Shown here in pieces: positions 1-8,821 of a DNA stretch of 52,084 nucleotides. The number at the start of each line of letters is the position of its first letter. Positions within the stretch are counted from its first letter, which is position 1. The stretch comes from Bacteroidales bacterium. Its GTDB lineage: Bacteria > Bacteroidota > Bacteroidia > Bacteroidales > UBA3824. The stretch lies in contig JAFPZK010000008.1 in NCBI GenBank assembly GCA_017417315.1, forward strand, positions 1-52,084, read 5' to 3'. The position numbers were made by a program, and so were the translations under genes. The notes under the pieces are model-generated. The model was not told where the DNA came from and searched no databases. It saw only the letters and a list, made by a program, of their open reading frames with translations.

Positions 1-77
1 ATTTTTAAAGTTAATTCTTCGTTAAAAACTCAATCTCTAACTCTTTAAAGAACCTCGTTCCTTTCGTTTTGCGGGTG

Positions 78-108
78 CAAAGGTAGAGCGAATTTTTATT
101 TCCACAAA
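78..108 (-). promoter_or_regulatory. Strong Bacteroidota-type promoter reading out of the left edge
   Basis: On the minus strand there is TTTG (105-108), a 19-base spacer and TACCTTTG (78-85). This is a perfect match to the Bacteroidota -33/-7 promoter. About 25 bases further downstream on that strand lies GTTCTTTAAAG (43-53), which resembles an rRNA-type boxA antiterminator. The driven gene lies outside the window. An rRNA operon is an inference only. Confidence 0.7.
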
Positions 109-202
109 ATTTTTTTTAATCTTTTTTCAAAAAAAGTTTCTTTTAACTGAAAGTAAGAGAGTTACAAGGGAAGAAAAATGAAGAATTACCAGCAGAAAAT
201 AA

Positions 203-246
203 GTCCTGAAAGGACAAAACACATTAGACGGGGGATGTGAACCCCC
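203..246. repeat. Double-hairpin element, possibly a dispersed REP-like repeat
   Basis: Two perfect short hairpins sit in a row. The first is GTCCT, loop GAA, AGGAC (203-215). The second is GGGGG, loop ATGTGAA, CCCCC (230-246). They are separated by 14 bases. The two-hairpin layout resembles dispersed palindromic repeats linked to REP-associated transposases in other bacteria. Only one copy is visible in this window, so its repeat nature is an inference. Confidence 0.4.
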
Positions 247-460
247 GGAAAAAGAATGAAACGTAGAAAAGGAATGAAAAGGGCTTTCAAAAAAAAACTT
301 GTCTCCGATAAATGCGATTTCTACATCAGAAAAGATAAAAAATAGCCATTAATATATATAAAGTGTCCCAAAGTGATTTAAGTGTCAAGTTTACATTTTC
401 TTAACAAAAACTAAACCTAAAAAAAACTTAAAAAATGAAACCCAAAAGGTTTTTATTTGT

Positions 461-468
461 TAAATTTG
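461..468 (+). promoter_or_regulatory. Candidate -7 box for the small peptide / cca / porU operon
   Basis: TAAATTTG matches TAnnTTTG and lies 37 bases before the ATG at 506. I see no TTTG at the expected -33 distance, so this is a weak call. Confidence 0.4.
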
Positions 469-505
469 CACCAAAATAATTAAAATAACTAAAAAACTAA
501 ATAAA

Positions 506-613
506 ATGAGTGCAGATTTGTTTATAGATGTTTTGTTGGGGTTCTCCGTAATAGCAGGCATCGCATACGCTGTTTTTGAAATTAAAAGAAACAACAAAAC
601 TCGCAACGCGTAG
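506..613 (+). CDS. 35-residue single-pass membrane peptide
   Basis: The frame ATG (506) to TAG (611-613) encodes 35 residues. They form a short acidic start, a hydrophobic stretch of about 16 residues (roughly 9-24, ending AGIAYAVF) and a basic tail (KRNN..R). This is the layout of a small single-pass inner-membrane protein with the basic tail in the cytoplasm. It lies between a candidate -7 box (461-468) and cca, with only 18 bases before the cca start, so it is probably the first gene of that operon. I recognise no family. The alternative is a fortuitous frame in the leader, but the clean hydrophobic-then-basic pattern argues against that. Confidence 0.5.
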   Translation: MSADLFIDVLLGFSVIAGIAYAVFEIKRNNKTRNA

Positions 614-631
614 TTAACTAACAAATTAATA

Positions 632-2053
632 ATGACCAATTTAAAAGATAGGTTGACCTACCCCGTATTCGGGCAAATAGCGCAAGTTGCCGCAGAAAAA
701 AACACAAAGGTCTATGTCATAGGCGGGTATGTTAGGGATTTACTCCTGAATATTCCGTGCAAAGATTTGGACTTTGTTGTTCAAGGTAGCGGAATAGAAT
801 TTGCAAAAGCCGTCGGTAACAAACTGAAATGCAAGCAAAACGTAACGGTTTTCAAAAATTTCGGGACTGCTATGTTACGACATAAAGGCATTGAACTCGA
901 ATTTGTCGGAGCAAGAAAGGAATCTTATAACAGAAATTCCCGCAAACCTATCGTAGAAGAAGGCACTTTGGAAGATGACCAAAAACGTCGTGATTTTACA
1001 ATTAACGCCCTTGCAATCTCCTTAAATTCAGATAATTACGGGACGTTAGTTGATCCTTTTAATGGTCTTGATGATTTACAGAAAGGTATCATAAAAACAC
1101 CACTTGATGCCGACATCACATTTTCTGACGACCCGCTGAGAATGTTACGCGCAATAAGATTTGCGTGCAGATTAGGGTTCTCAATCGAAAATGAAACATT
1201 TAATGCCATCACACGCAACCGCGACAGAATTGAAATCATTTCAAAAGAAAGAATTGTTGACGAATTGGACAAAATTATGAAGACCCAAAAACCGTCAATA
1301 GGTTTTATTTTGTTGGACAAATGCGGACTTTTAGAAAAAATTTTACCACAACTCACCAAATTAAAAGGCGTTGAAATAAAAGAAGGTAAAGGTCACAAAG
1401 ACAACTTCTTACATACATTGCAAGTATTAGACAACGTCGCTCAAAACAGCGATAATATGTGGCTGAGGTATGCGGCTCTGTTTCACGATATTGCAAAACC
1501 TAACGTAAAAAAATTCAACGGCGGTACATGGACATTTCACAATCACGAATTTATCGGGGCAAAAATGATTCCGCAAATTTTCAAAGCCTTGAAAATGCCG
1601 CTTAACGACAGAATGAAATACGTTCAGAAACTTGTCGGAATGCATCATAGGGCGATTCCGATTTCAAACGATGAGATAACCGACTCTGCCGTAAGACGAT
1701 TGATGTATGACGCTGGTGAAGATTTGGACGACTTACTCATGCTTTGTGAAGCAGACATTACTTCAAAAATAGAGGAAAAAAAATTAAAGTTCCTAAACAA
1801 TTACAAAACAGTCCGTCGCAAAATCAAAGAATTAGAACAAAAAGATTTTGTAAGAACATGGCAACCGCCCGTTGACGGCAATCTGATTATGGAAACTTTC
1901 GATTTGAAACCATCACGCACGGTCGGCGAAATCAAGGACGTTATCAAAGACGCAATTCTTGACGGTCAAATCGAAAATTCTTTTGAAGCAGCATACAAGT
2001 TGATGATAGAATTAGGAGAAAAACACGGTCTTAAACCCGTTAAAAACAATTAA
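632..2053 (+). CDS. cca: CCA-adding tRNA nucleotidyltransferase with HD domain
   Basis: This enzyme adds or repairs the 3' CCA end of tRNAs using CTP and ATP. The polymerase-beta-like head is at the N terminus: GGYVRD at residues 31-36 and the metal-binding DLD at 45-47, followed by RRDFTINALA near residue 120. The RNA-binding helical part follows. An HD phosphohydrolase-type domain is near 255-330, with LHTLQVL and FHDIAKP. At 473 residues it fits the HD-containing bacterial family. The tRNA-Gly gene in this window does not encode CCA, which fits the need for this enzyme. porU starts one base after its stop, so the two are co-transcribed. Confidence 0.95.
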   Translation: MTNLKDRLTYPVFGQIAQVAAEKNTKVYVIGGYVRDLLLNIPCKDLDFVVQGSGIEFAKAVGNKLKCKQNVTVFKNFGTAMLRHKGIELEFVGARKESYNRNSRKPIVEEGTLEDDQKRRDFTINALAISLNSDNYGTLVDPFNGLDDLQKGIIKTPLDADITFSDDPLRMLRAIRFACRLGFSIENETFNAITRNRDRIEIISKERIVDELDKIMKTQKPSIGFILLDKCGLLEKILPQLTKLKGVEIKEGKGHKDNFLHTLQVLDNVAQNSDNMWLRYAALFHDIAKPNVKKFNGGTWTFHNHEFIGAKMIPQIFKALKMPLNDRMKYVQKLVGMHHRAIPISNDEITDSAVRRLMYDAGEDLDDLLMLCEADITSKIEEKKLKFLNNYKTVRRKIKELEQKDFVRTWQPPVDGNLIMETFDLKPSRTVGEIKDVIKDAILDGQIENSFEAAYKLMIELGEKHGLKPVKNN

Positions 2054-2054
2054 G

Positions 2055-5000
2055 TTGAAAAAAAAAATTATAATTTTTACACTCGTTGTTTCCCCTTTTT
2101 GCGCCATCGGACAATCCGTTATGCAAAGCGGAAAGTGGGTGAAAACTGAAATCCCCGTTTCAGGAATATACAAAATTTCTTATCAAAAACTCCGAGAACT
2201 CGGCTTTCATAATCCCGAAAATGTCAGAATTTTTTGCGGCAATGCTGGTATGTTGCCTTTTATGAACGCCGAAAAACGTCAAAGTTTTACTGAAACACTT
2301 ATTCATAAAGCAGAGAACGCCATTTATTTTTACGCTAACGGTACCGATACTTGGAGTTTCGATACAAATGAGCAGATGTATTTAATTAAAAATCACTTGT
2401 TTAGCGACGTCAATTATTATTTTATAAGTGATGTCAATACGGGTATTGACAACGCCGTAAAAACTTCTAATGTCCCTACAAATCAAACAATTAGCGAAGG
2501 AGACTTCTATTACTGCCACGAAGAAGATTTAGTAAATCTACAAATGAGCGGCAGAGATTGGTTCGGCGAAAATTTTTTCTATAACACCTCACAAAACTTT
2601 ACGTTCAATTGTCAGAATCCGCCGTCAACGGGAAAAATAAAATTTTCTGCAATCGCACGTTCAAGTGTATCAAACAATTTTACGGCAACTGTCGCAAACA
2701 GTTCAAAGACAGGTAATTGCGATGGTGTAACTAATTCCGGACTTTACGCTTCAAGAACAACCGAAAATTTTGAATTTTTACCACAGAACTCTGAAAAACA
2801 AGAAGTTAATATAACTTTCAACAAAAATTCCGCTTCCGCAGAAGGCTATTTGGATTATATCATTCTCAACACAACCGAGCCGTTGAATTATAACGGACAA
2901 CAAATGATTTTTTCTCGTTTTTTTTCTTCGCCGACAGCAGCAGAATTTCAAGTAAACAGCGAAAACCTCTGGAACATAACAGATTACACCTCCCCTATTT
3001 CCGGAAAAAACGTCAACAGCATTGAAGGTAAAAACGATTTTATTGCATTTAATTTTTCCGATGCTTTTGAAATAGAAAAATTTGAAAAAATAGAAAATCA
3101 AAATCTCCTCAGCCTTCAAACACCTGAATATCTGATAATTACGCCACAAATATTTCTGCCATACGCCGAAAAGTTAAAACAAATACACAGCGATTTAAAA
3201 ACAGAAGTCATCACGGCAGAAAAAATTTACAACGAATTTTCGTCCGGCAAAACTGATGTCTCTGCGATTAGGGATTTCATTAGGTTTTTGTACAAAAAGC
3301 AAAACGGCGTTTTAAAATACGTTCTGCTTTTCGGGGACGGCAGTGTTGACAACAAAACAAAATCAGAAAACAACACCAATCTTCTCCCCACCTATCAGTC
3401 GCCTAACTCGTTGAACGAAAACAATTTAAATAGTTTCGTATCTGATGATTTCTTCGGCTTTTTAGACGATGACGAAGGTGAATATTCAGGCAGTCTTGAC
3501 ATAGGAATCGGACGTTTGCCGGCAAGCACAACCCAAGAGGCAGAAATTTTAGTTAAAAAGATAACCTCCTATTTATCAACTGATTACGAACGGGATTGGA
3601 AACGCAATATATGCTTTATTGCCGATGACGAAGACAACACCCTTCATGCCAAACAAGCCGACTACATCGCTGAAACAACGGAAAAAACTTCCGGCGAAAA
3701 AAACATAAAAAAAATTTACATCGACGCTTACAAACAAATTTCAACGGCAGCAGGCAACACCTATCCCGAAGCACGTAAAGAAATTGTTAACACATTCACC
3801 CAAGGAGCGTTTGTAATAAACTACACCGGACACGGCGGAATGAATTTTTTTGCTGACGAGCGCATTTTAACCAATGCCGACATCAAAGATTTGAAAAACC
3901 AAAACCGTTTGCCGCTCTTTATTACGGCTTCATGCAACATCGGTCATTTCGATTATTATGACAAACAGTCTGACAAAGCGGCGAATTCTCCTGCTGAATA
4001 TTGTTTGAAAAATTCACAAGGCGGCGCAATAGCAATGTTTACAACAACACGAAACGTCTTGGCCAACGAAAATTTTGAACTCAACAAAAATATTTTTAAA
4101 TTTCTTTTCGACAAAGAAAACCGTTTAGGCGATGTCATAAGAAAAGCCAAAAACGAAACCCAAGACAATAATATGCTGAATTTCACATTGTTAGGCGATC
4201 CTGCCCTGAAACTCGAGTTCCCTGAACACAAAATACAAATCTTAAAAATAAATGACGTTGAGATTTCAAAATTCACGGACACACTCAAAGCTCTCGGCAA
4301 ATATAAAATTCTCGCTGAGATATTGTCAGAAGGAAATTTTTCGGGTTCGGCATATATTTCAGTCTTCGACAAGCCGCAAAAAATCACAACTCTAAACAAT
4401 GACGGAAACGGTGCTTTTGAATATCAAGAATACAAGACAAAAATTTTTGAAGGTGTTTCCTCTGTCAAAAACGGAAAGTTCTGTTTTAAATTCATCGTCC
4501 CGAAAGACATTGACTATAATTGCGGTTTCGGTAAAATAACTATGTATGCTGAAAACAAGGACGTTACCGCAGAAGGCTTTTTCAAAGAATTAAAAATCGG
4601 CAAAAGCGCGGAAAATTCAGATGACGACAAAACAGGTCCTGAAATTCAACTCCATTTAGACGACAATTACACACTTTTTGCCGAACTTTCAGACTCCTCA
4701 GGAATCAACATCACCAAAAAGCACAGCGGACATGACATCATGTTGACTATTGACGATAACGATTCTCTAACTTATTCGTTAACAGACTATTACAAACCAG
4801 AAAAAAATTCTTACACATCAGGAAAATTAGAATATTCTCTAAAAAAATTAAGTCAAGGAAACCATACTTTGAAACTAAAAGCATGGGACAACTTTAATAA
4901 TTCAAGCGAAGAAAAACTCGACTTTTTTATCTCCGGCGATGAAAAACTAACAATCTCGCATCTTTTGAATTATCCAAACCCGTTTACTGACCAAACAAAA

Positions 5001-5252
5001 TTTTACTTTGAGCATAACAGCCCGCAAGGCATTATAGATTATGAACTTACGGTTTTCAGCACATCGGGTAAAATTATAAAAGTCTTAACAGGAAGTTTTT
5101 CTACAAGTGAATCCTTGTCTGAGCCTGTAATTTGGGACGGAAGAGACAAGAACGGACAAAAAATCGCAAGCGGCGTATATTTTTACCGTCTGAAAATAAA
5201 AAATTCAGACGGTAAAAAAGCAAGTAAATACGAAAAACTCCTAAAATTATGA
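2055..5252 (+). CDS. porU: Type IX secretion system sortase PorU (C25-like peptidase)
   Basis: PorU is an outer-membrane-associated C25-family cysteine protease. It removes the C-terminal signal of type IX secretion cargo and attaches the cargo to the cell surface. The start is TTG at 2055, one base after the cca stop, giving a signal peptide (MKKKIIIFTLVVSPFCAIGQ). The N-terminal part (SGKWVKTEIPVSGIYKISY) is typical of PorU. The catalytic pair appears as His593 in NYTGHGG and Cys627 in ITASCNIGH. The last 90 or so residues look like a type IX C-terminal beta-sandwich (LNYPNPFTDQT, then WDGRDKNGQKIASGVYFYRL), which PorU is known to carry. The 1065 residues are a normal family length. It overlaps the end of the opposing RSH gene by 6 bases. 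Confidence 0.88.
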   Translation: MKKKIIIFTLVVSPFCAIGQSVMQSGKWVKTEIPVSGIYKISYQKLRELGFHNPENVRIFCGNAGMLPFMNAEKRQSFTETLIHKAENAIYFYANGTDTWSFDTNEQMYLIKNHLFSDVNYYFISDVNTGIDNAVKTSNVPTNQTISEGDFYYCHEEDLVNLQMSGRDWFGENFFYNTSQNFTFNCQNPPSTGKIKFSAIARSSVSNNFTATVANSSKTGNCDGVTNSGLYASRTTENFEFLPQNSEKQEVNITFNKNSASAEGYLDYIILNTTEPLNYNGQQMIFSRFFSSPTAAEFQVNSENLWNITDYTSPISGKNVNSIEGKNDFIAFNFSDAFEIEKFEKIENQNLLSLQTPEYLIITPQIFLPYAEKLKQIHSDLKTEVITAEKIYNEFSSGKTDVSAIRDFIRFLYKKQNGVLKYVLLFGDGSVDNKTKSENNTNLLPTYQSPNSLNENNLNSFVSDDFFGFLDDDEGEYSGSLDIGIGRLPASTTQEAEILVKKITSYLSTDYERDWKRNICFIADDEDNTLHAKQADYIAETTEKTSGEKNIKKIYIDAYKQISTAAGNTYPEARKEIVNTFTQGAFVINYTGHGGMNFFADERILTNADIKDLKNQNRLPLFITASCNIGHFDYYDKQSDKAANSPAEYCLKNSQGGAIAMFTTTRNVLANENFELNKNIFKFLFDKENRLGDVIRKAKNETQDNNMLNFTLLGDPALKLEFPEHKIQILKINDVEISKFTDTLKALGKYKILAEILSEGNFSGSAYISVFDKPQKITTLNNDGNGAFEYQEYKTKIFEGVSSVKNGKFCFKFIVPKDIDYNCGFGKITMYAENKDVTAEGFFKELKIGKSAENSDDDKTGPEIQLHLDDNYTLFAELSDSSGINITKKHSGHDIMLTIDDNDSLTYSLTDYYKPEKNSYTSGKLEYSLKKLSQGNHTLKLKAWDNFNNSSEEKLDFFISGDEKLTISHLLNYPNPFTDQTKFYFEHNSPQGIIDYELTVFSTSGKIIKVLTGSFSTSESLSEPVIWDGRDKNGQKIASGVYFYRLKIKNSDGKKASKYEKLLKL

Positions 5253-7475
5253 AACAGCAATATATCTGCCGTTAACCAAATTGGTGCGGAAGACCTTTAT
5301 GACGTTTGTTAACGCAGACAATGCCGCCATAACTTTATTAAGTTTCGCAATGTTATGAATATAAATGAGAAGCCAGCCGTCAAAAAGACCGTCGTTTTCC
5401 GTAATGTTAAAATTTTTGATATTAACTTTCTCCTTGACAAGGACATCAGCGACATCTGCAATAAGACCAATACGGTCGGAGCCGTGAAGTTTTATATTAG
5501 CCAATGCATCATCTAAATTGTCGTCCCAAATCACACTCGTAACTTCTTTGCCGCGTGTTGCAAGCCGCTCCTTAGTAAACGAACATTCTTTACGATGGAT
5601 ATAAAGCAGACCGTCATCGTCAACATACGCCAAAGCCTCGTCCCCCGGAATAGGTCGACAACATGTCGGTAAAACATAATGCAAACCTCTGGTCAATTTA
5701 TAAGGCTTTTTGTAATCAATATCAATAACGGGAGTTTCAACGGACTGTTCCGGAAATTCAAAATCAATTTCAATTTTATTAGAAGATATTTTTAGTTTTT
5801 TAGCGTTCTCCAAAAGATTTTTAACTTTGCCGTTGGCAATGTCCTTGAAAAACGCCTCACTATTAGGTGCTTTATAATACGCTAACAACAACCCCAAAAA
5901 TTTCGGTGTCGGAATAATATGGTTTTCACACATCAAACGGTTGAACTCCATTTCACCGCGTTCTTTATCATAATCAATAGTACATTGGTGAGACCTTAAA
6001 TATTTTGCCAAGGCTTCTTTGGAATGGTCACTTTTCAGATACTTGTTCCAACTATTGTCCGGCTTGACGGAAGGCGAAGTAATCACTTTAACCTTGTCGG
6101 TAGATTTCAAGACATAATCCTTGTAAACAATATTAGAACCGACTTGCGCCGCCACAAAGTGATTACCTAAACTCGTATGAATGGAATAAGCATAATCCAA
6201 AACCGTCGACCCCTCAGGCAATTCCACAATTTTACCGTCCGGTGAATAAACATAAATCGAAGAAACGTGATGTTCTACAAGTGTTCTGAAAACACGGATT
6301 ATCGTATCGGTATCGTCTGCGGAGGTAAAACTGCCCATTTTTTTCTGCAAGACTTTCAAACCGGTTCTTTCAGGATTGTTAGTATAATATCCTCGATGCG
6401 CCGCTAAATCGTTTTCAGCCGTAAGTATTTGAATTTCAACCCAACTGCCTTGATACAAAACCGTAAAGACCAAAGCCTTGAAACCGTTGTCCTTAGGTTT
6501 GTTGACATAATCGCGACAAGAGTGATCTTTTTCGGTGTATTTATTAATGATAGCAGCGTATAAATTGAAATGTTTTAAATAAAGACTTCTTGCATCTTCC
6601 CCCGGTTCTTTGTCGATAATTACTCTGATTGTTTGAAAATTATCAATATCCTCAAAAGCCATCGCATCGTTTTGCATCATTTGGTAAATGTTGAAATAGG
6701 ATTTTTTCACGACCGCAATTCTGCACGTAACTCCCGTTGTAACCAAAACCCGCATCAACGAAAGTTTAAAATCCGAAAGAAGTTTGTTTCTTGTCGGGGC
6801 GGTCTCTTTTACCAAAGCATCAATTTTTTCGTACTTATTGGACAAATAATTTTTAAAACTTAAATCTTCAAGTTCATTTTTAATATCGTAAAGTCCGAGT
6901 TGATCGGCAATCAAAACATAAATGTACAAATTTTCGTTTGCCTTTCTGCGTTTTTGCTCGTCTTTCATATCGCCTATCGTGCGCATATTGTGAAGTCGAT
7001 CGGCAATTTTTACGAAAAGAACCATAGGAGTCCTCTTTACTGAAAGCAAAACTTTTTTGAAAGTATCTGACTGTTCGGTGTTTATTCCGTGAAGGTCAGC
7101 AACGTGATTCGTAATTTTAGTAAGACCGTCAACAATGTCAGCGACATTAGAACCGAATTTTTCTTCAATTTCTTCCAAGGTGTGTTCGGTATCTTCCACA
7201 ACATCGTGCAAAAGTCCCGAAACAATAGCCGTCGCCCCGAGTCCCATATCATTGGCAACAATCAAGGCAACGGCTACCGGATGTGTAATATAAGGATCAT
7301 GTTCCCCGCCTTTGCGGTAAACTCCGTTATGCGCATCGTATGCAAAATTAAACGCAGCCTCAATTTGCTCCATCGAAGCCGCAGAATGTTTGATGTCGTT
7401 AGGCAACGCATCGTAAAACTCCGTATACAACTCTGTTCTATACGACTCAGGCATTAATAATTTTTGATTTTCCAT
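5247..7475 (-). CDS. RelA/SpoT homologue: (p)ppGpp hydrolase with degenerate synthetase domain
   Basis: This RSH protein controls the alarmone (p)ppGpp. The start at 7475 gives 742 residues. A further in-frame ATG at 7502 would add 9 poorly justified residues. The hydrolase HD domain looks intact: YITHP, LLHDVVEDT (HD at about residues 90-91) and VKIADRLHNMRT. The synthetase region (about 235-365) is eroded. The usual catalytic Asp before xxAIRV aligns with Asn in DNFQTIRV, the usual NGYxSLH reads NGFKALV, and QIRT reads QILT. TGS (about 405-445) and C-terminal ACT (from about 665) domains follow. I therefore infer a SpoT-like hydrolase rather than a balanced synthetase/hydrolase. Genome-wide, a second RSH with an intact synthetase would be expected. 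Confidence 0.85.
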   Translation of the reverse strand: MENQKLLMPESYRTELYTEFYDALPNDIKHSAASMEQIEAAFNFAYDAHNGVYRKGGEHDPYITHPVAVALIVANDMGLGATAIVSGLLHDVVEDTEHTLEEIEEKFGSNVADIVDGLTKITNHVADLHGINTEQSDTFKKVLLSVKRTPMVLFVKIADRLHNMRTIGDMKDEQKRRKANENLYIYVLIADQLGLYDIKNELEDLSFKNYLSNKYEKIDALVKETAPTRNKLLSDFKLSLMRVLVTTGVTCRIAVVKKSYFNIYQMMQNDAMAFEDIDNFQTIRVIIDKEPGEDARSLYLKHFNLYAAIINKYTEKDHSCRDYVNKPKDNGFKALVFTVLYQGSWVEIQILTAENDLAAHRGYYTNNPERTGLKVLQKKMGSFTSADDTDTIIRVFRTLVEHHVSSIYVYSPDGKIVELPEGSTVLDYAYSIHTSLGNHFVAAQVGSNIVYKDYVLKSTDKVKVITSPSVKPDNSWNKYLKSDHSKEALAKYLRSHQCTIDYDKERGEMEFNRLMCENHIIPTPKFLGLLLAYYKAPNSEAFFKDIANGKVKNLLENAKKLKISSNKIEIDFEFPEQSVETPVIDIDYKKPYKLTRGLHYVLPTCCRPIPGDEALAYVDDDGLLYIHRKECSFTKERLATRGKEVTSVIWDDNLDDALANIKLHGSDRIGLIADVADVLVKEKVNIKNFNITENDGLFDGWLLIYIHNIAKLNKVMAALSALTNVIKVFRTNLVNGRYIAVS

Positions 7476-7638
7476 AGTAGTTAAATTTTTAGAGTTAAAC
7501 AAAAGTGCATTTGCACGGCTAATTTAAAATAAAAATCGAAATATCAAAGATTATTTTCCGTTAAATTTACGTAACCAATTTATTAAGATTATTAAAACCT
7601 GTTAGCCATAACAGCAATAAATTCCCCTAACAAAACTG

Positions 7639-8619
7639 TTATTTTTTTATCACACACCTAAATCCGACAGTTTCCTGACAAGACGAAGGTAAAGAAAAAT
7701 TGCGTTTGGTTTTCATCACTGAAATATCACCGCAACCTCTATACACCTTATAATCACTGCTTTCGATAGGAATGGGATTTCTTTGTTTTTCCTTTGAATA
7801 AGGTGCATACCAATCTTCACACCACTCCGACAAAGATGAGTCCATAGCCTTCAAACCGAATTTTTCGGCGTTAGCAAAGGCATATTCCCATTGTGCTTCT
7901 GTCGGCAAAGATTTGCCGGACCAAACAGCATAACTTTCAGCACCATACCAACTTACTGCAACGGGAGAAGTTTCGTAACCCTTTTCTACATAATAAATGC
8001 CGTGTTCACATTTGATTTTACAATTAGGATTTTTAAGATTTATTTTAAGATTTCCCGCTGCATCTTTTTCTGAACCCGTCGCATTAAGAAATATAACATA
8101 CTCAAAATTAGTAACTTCATGAGCCTCCATACAAAAGTCGTCAAGTTTTACGATATGAGCCGGTTTTTCATCTGCCTGCCCCTGATTGTCGCCCATCGTA
8201 AAAGTGCCGCCCGAAATTTCAACCATATCCTCCAACGCTGATTGCCATTTATCATAACACAATTTAAGATAAGAGACACAATGCTCATCGTTTTTGTTAA
8301 GATTTACAACTACGCTGTAATGATAAAAAGCAGAATCCAACTCGTCATGGTTGAAAAAATAATCAGCCGTATCGCGGTGAAGCCAACACAATTTGCTGCG
8401 GTCTCTCCACTCCAAGGCTTTTTGACGCTCAGTCGTATTAGTACTTTTTTGATACGCTGCAAAAAAATTATAATACGCCTTATTATAGTAGCAAGAATCA
8501 AAACGGCGTTGACCGTCTTGAAAATATTCAAAATAACTTCTTTCGGTCTTAGGCGCGACAGCAAATCCTATTATGACCGTCAAAGAAAAAACTAATGTAT
8601 AAAATACTTTCATCTTCAT
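7639..8619 (-). CDS. Exported SUMF1/FGE-like domain protein with N-terminal TPR-like helices
   Basis: The 326 residues begin with a signal peptide (MKMKVFYTLVFSLTVIIGFAVA). A helical stretch follows with paired Tyr/Phe/Ala residues like a degenerate TPR (residues about 28-125). From residue 135 there is a formylglycine-generating-enzyme-like (SUMF1) fold: GGTFTMGDNQGQADEKPAH, EVTNFEY, SVAVSWYGAESYAVW-type motifs (here PVAVSWYGAE), LPTEAQWEYA, LSEWCEDWY, and GFRCV at the end. In Bacteroidota this fold is used in surface and gliding/secretion lipoproteins as well as sulfatase maturases. No lipobox is seen. The domain is somewhat short, so an enzymatic role is doubtful. A perfect promoter lies upstream at 8654-8685. 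Confidence 0.75.
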   Translation of the reverse strand: MKMKVFYTLVFSLTVIIGFAVAPKTERSYFEYFQDGQRRFDSCYYNKAYYNFFAAYQKSTNTTERQKALEWRDRSKLCWLHRDTADYFFNHDELDSAFYHYSVVVNLNKNDEHCVSYLKLCYDKWQSALEDMVEISGGTFTMGDNQGQADEKPAHIVKLDDFCMEAHEVTNFEYVIFLNATGSEKDAAGNLKINLKNPNCKIKCEHGIYYVEKGYETSPVAVSWYGAESYAVWSGKSLPTEAQWEYAFANAEKFGLKAMDSSLSEWCEDWYAPYSKEKQRNPIPIESSDYKVYRGCGDISVMKTKRNFSLPSSCQETVGFRCVIKK

Positions 8620-8653
8620 TTTTTCATAACAATTTTTCGTGTTTAACGATGCA

Positions 8654-8685
8654 CAAAGGTAAATTAAAAATCTCTAAAAAACAAA
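8654..8685 (-). promoter_or_regulatory. Promoter of the SUMF1-like gene
   Basis: On the minus strand: TTTG (8682-8685), a 20-base spacer, then TACCTTTG (8654-8661), 35 bases before the ATG at 8619. Confidence 0.7.
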
Positions 8686-8772
8686 AAAAAATGACATTTT
8701 TTCAAAAAAAATTTACATTTTTATTAATCTTTCTTAAATTTTTTTTTAGAGTTTTAGTTTAATTTTTTTTTG

Positions 8773-8780
8773 TAACTTTG
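8773..8780 (+). promoter_or_regulatory. -7 box of trmD
   Basis: TAACTTTG matches TAnnTTTG, 41 bases before the trmD ATG. The -33 region is a poly-T stretch without a clear TTTG. Confidence 0.5.
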
Positions 8781-8821
8781 CGCAGTTTAACTTTTTAGCA
8801 ATATTAACATAAAGTAAAGAA

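Larger units (their letters stand above)
1..505. other. Non-coding left edge of the window
   Basis: I see no convincing gene here. The stretch holds a strong minus-strand promoter pointing out of the window (78-108), a double-hairpin element (203-246) and a candidate plus-strand -7 box (461-468) ahead of the small membrane peptide. A 29-codon frame at 256-345 is not called (see rejected items). The rest is A/T-rich spacer with poly-A and poly-T runs. Confidence 0.7.

Noticed and set aside
256..345. 29-codon frame, very basic (MKRRKGMKRAF...), right after the double hairpin
   Set aside because: Too short, no good ribosome-binding site or promoter, and the base composition alone (A-rich) can give Lys/Arg runs. 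It could be a tiny basic peptide, but nothing supports it.
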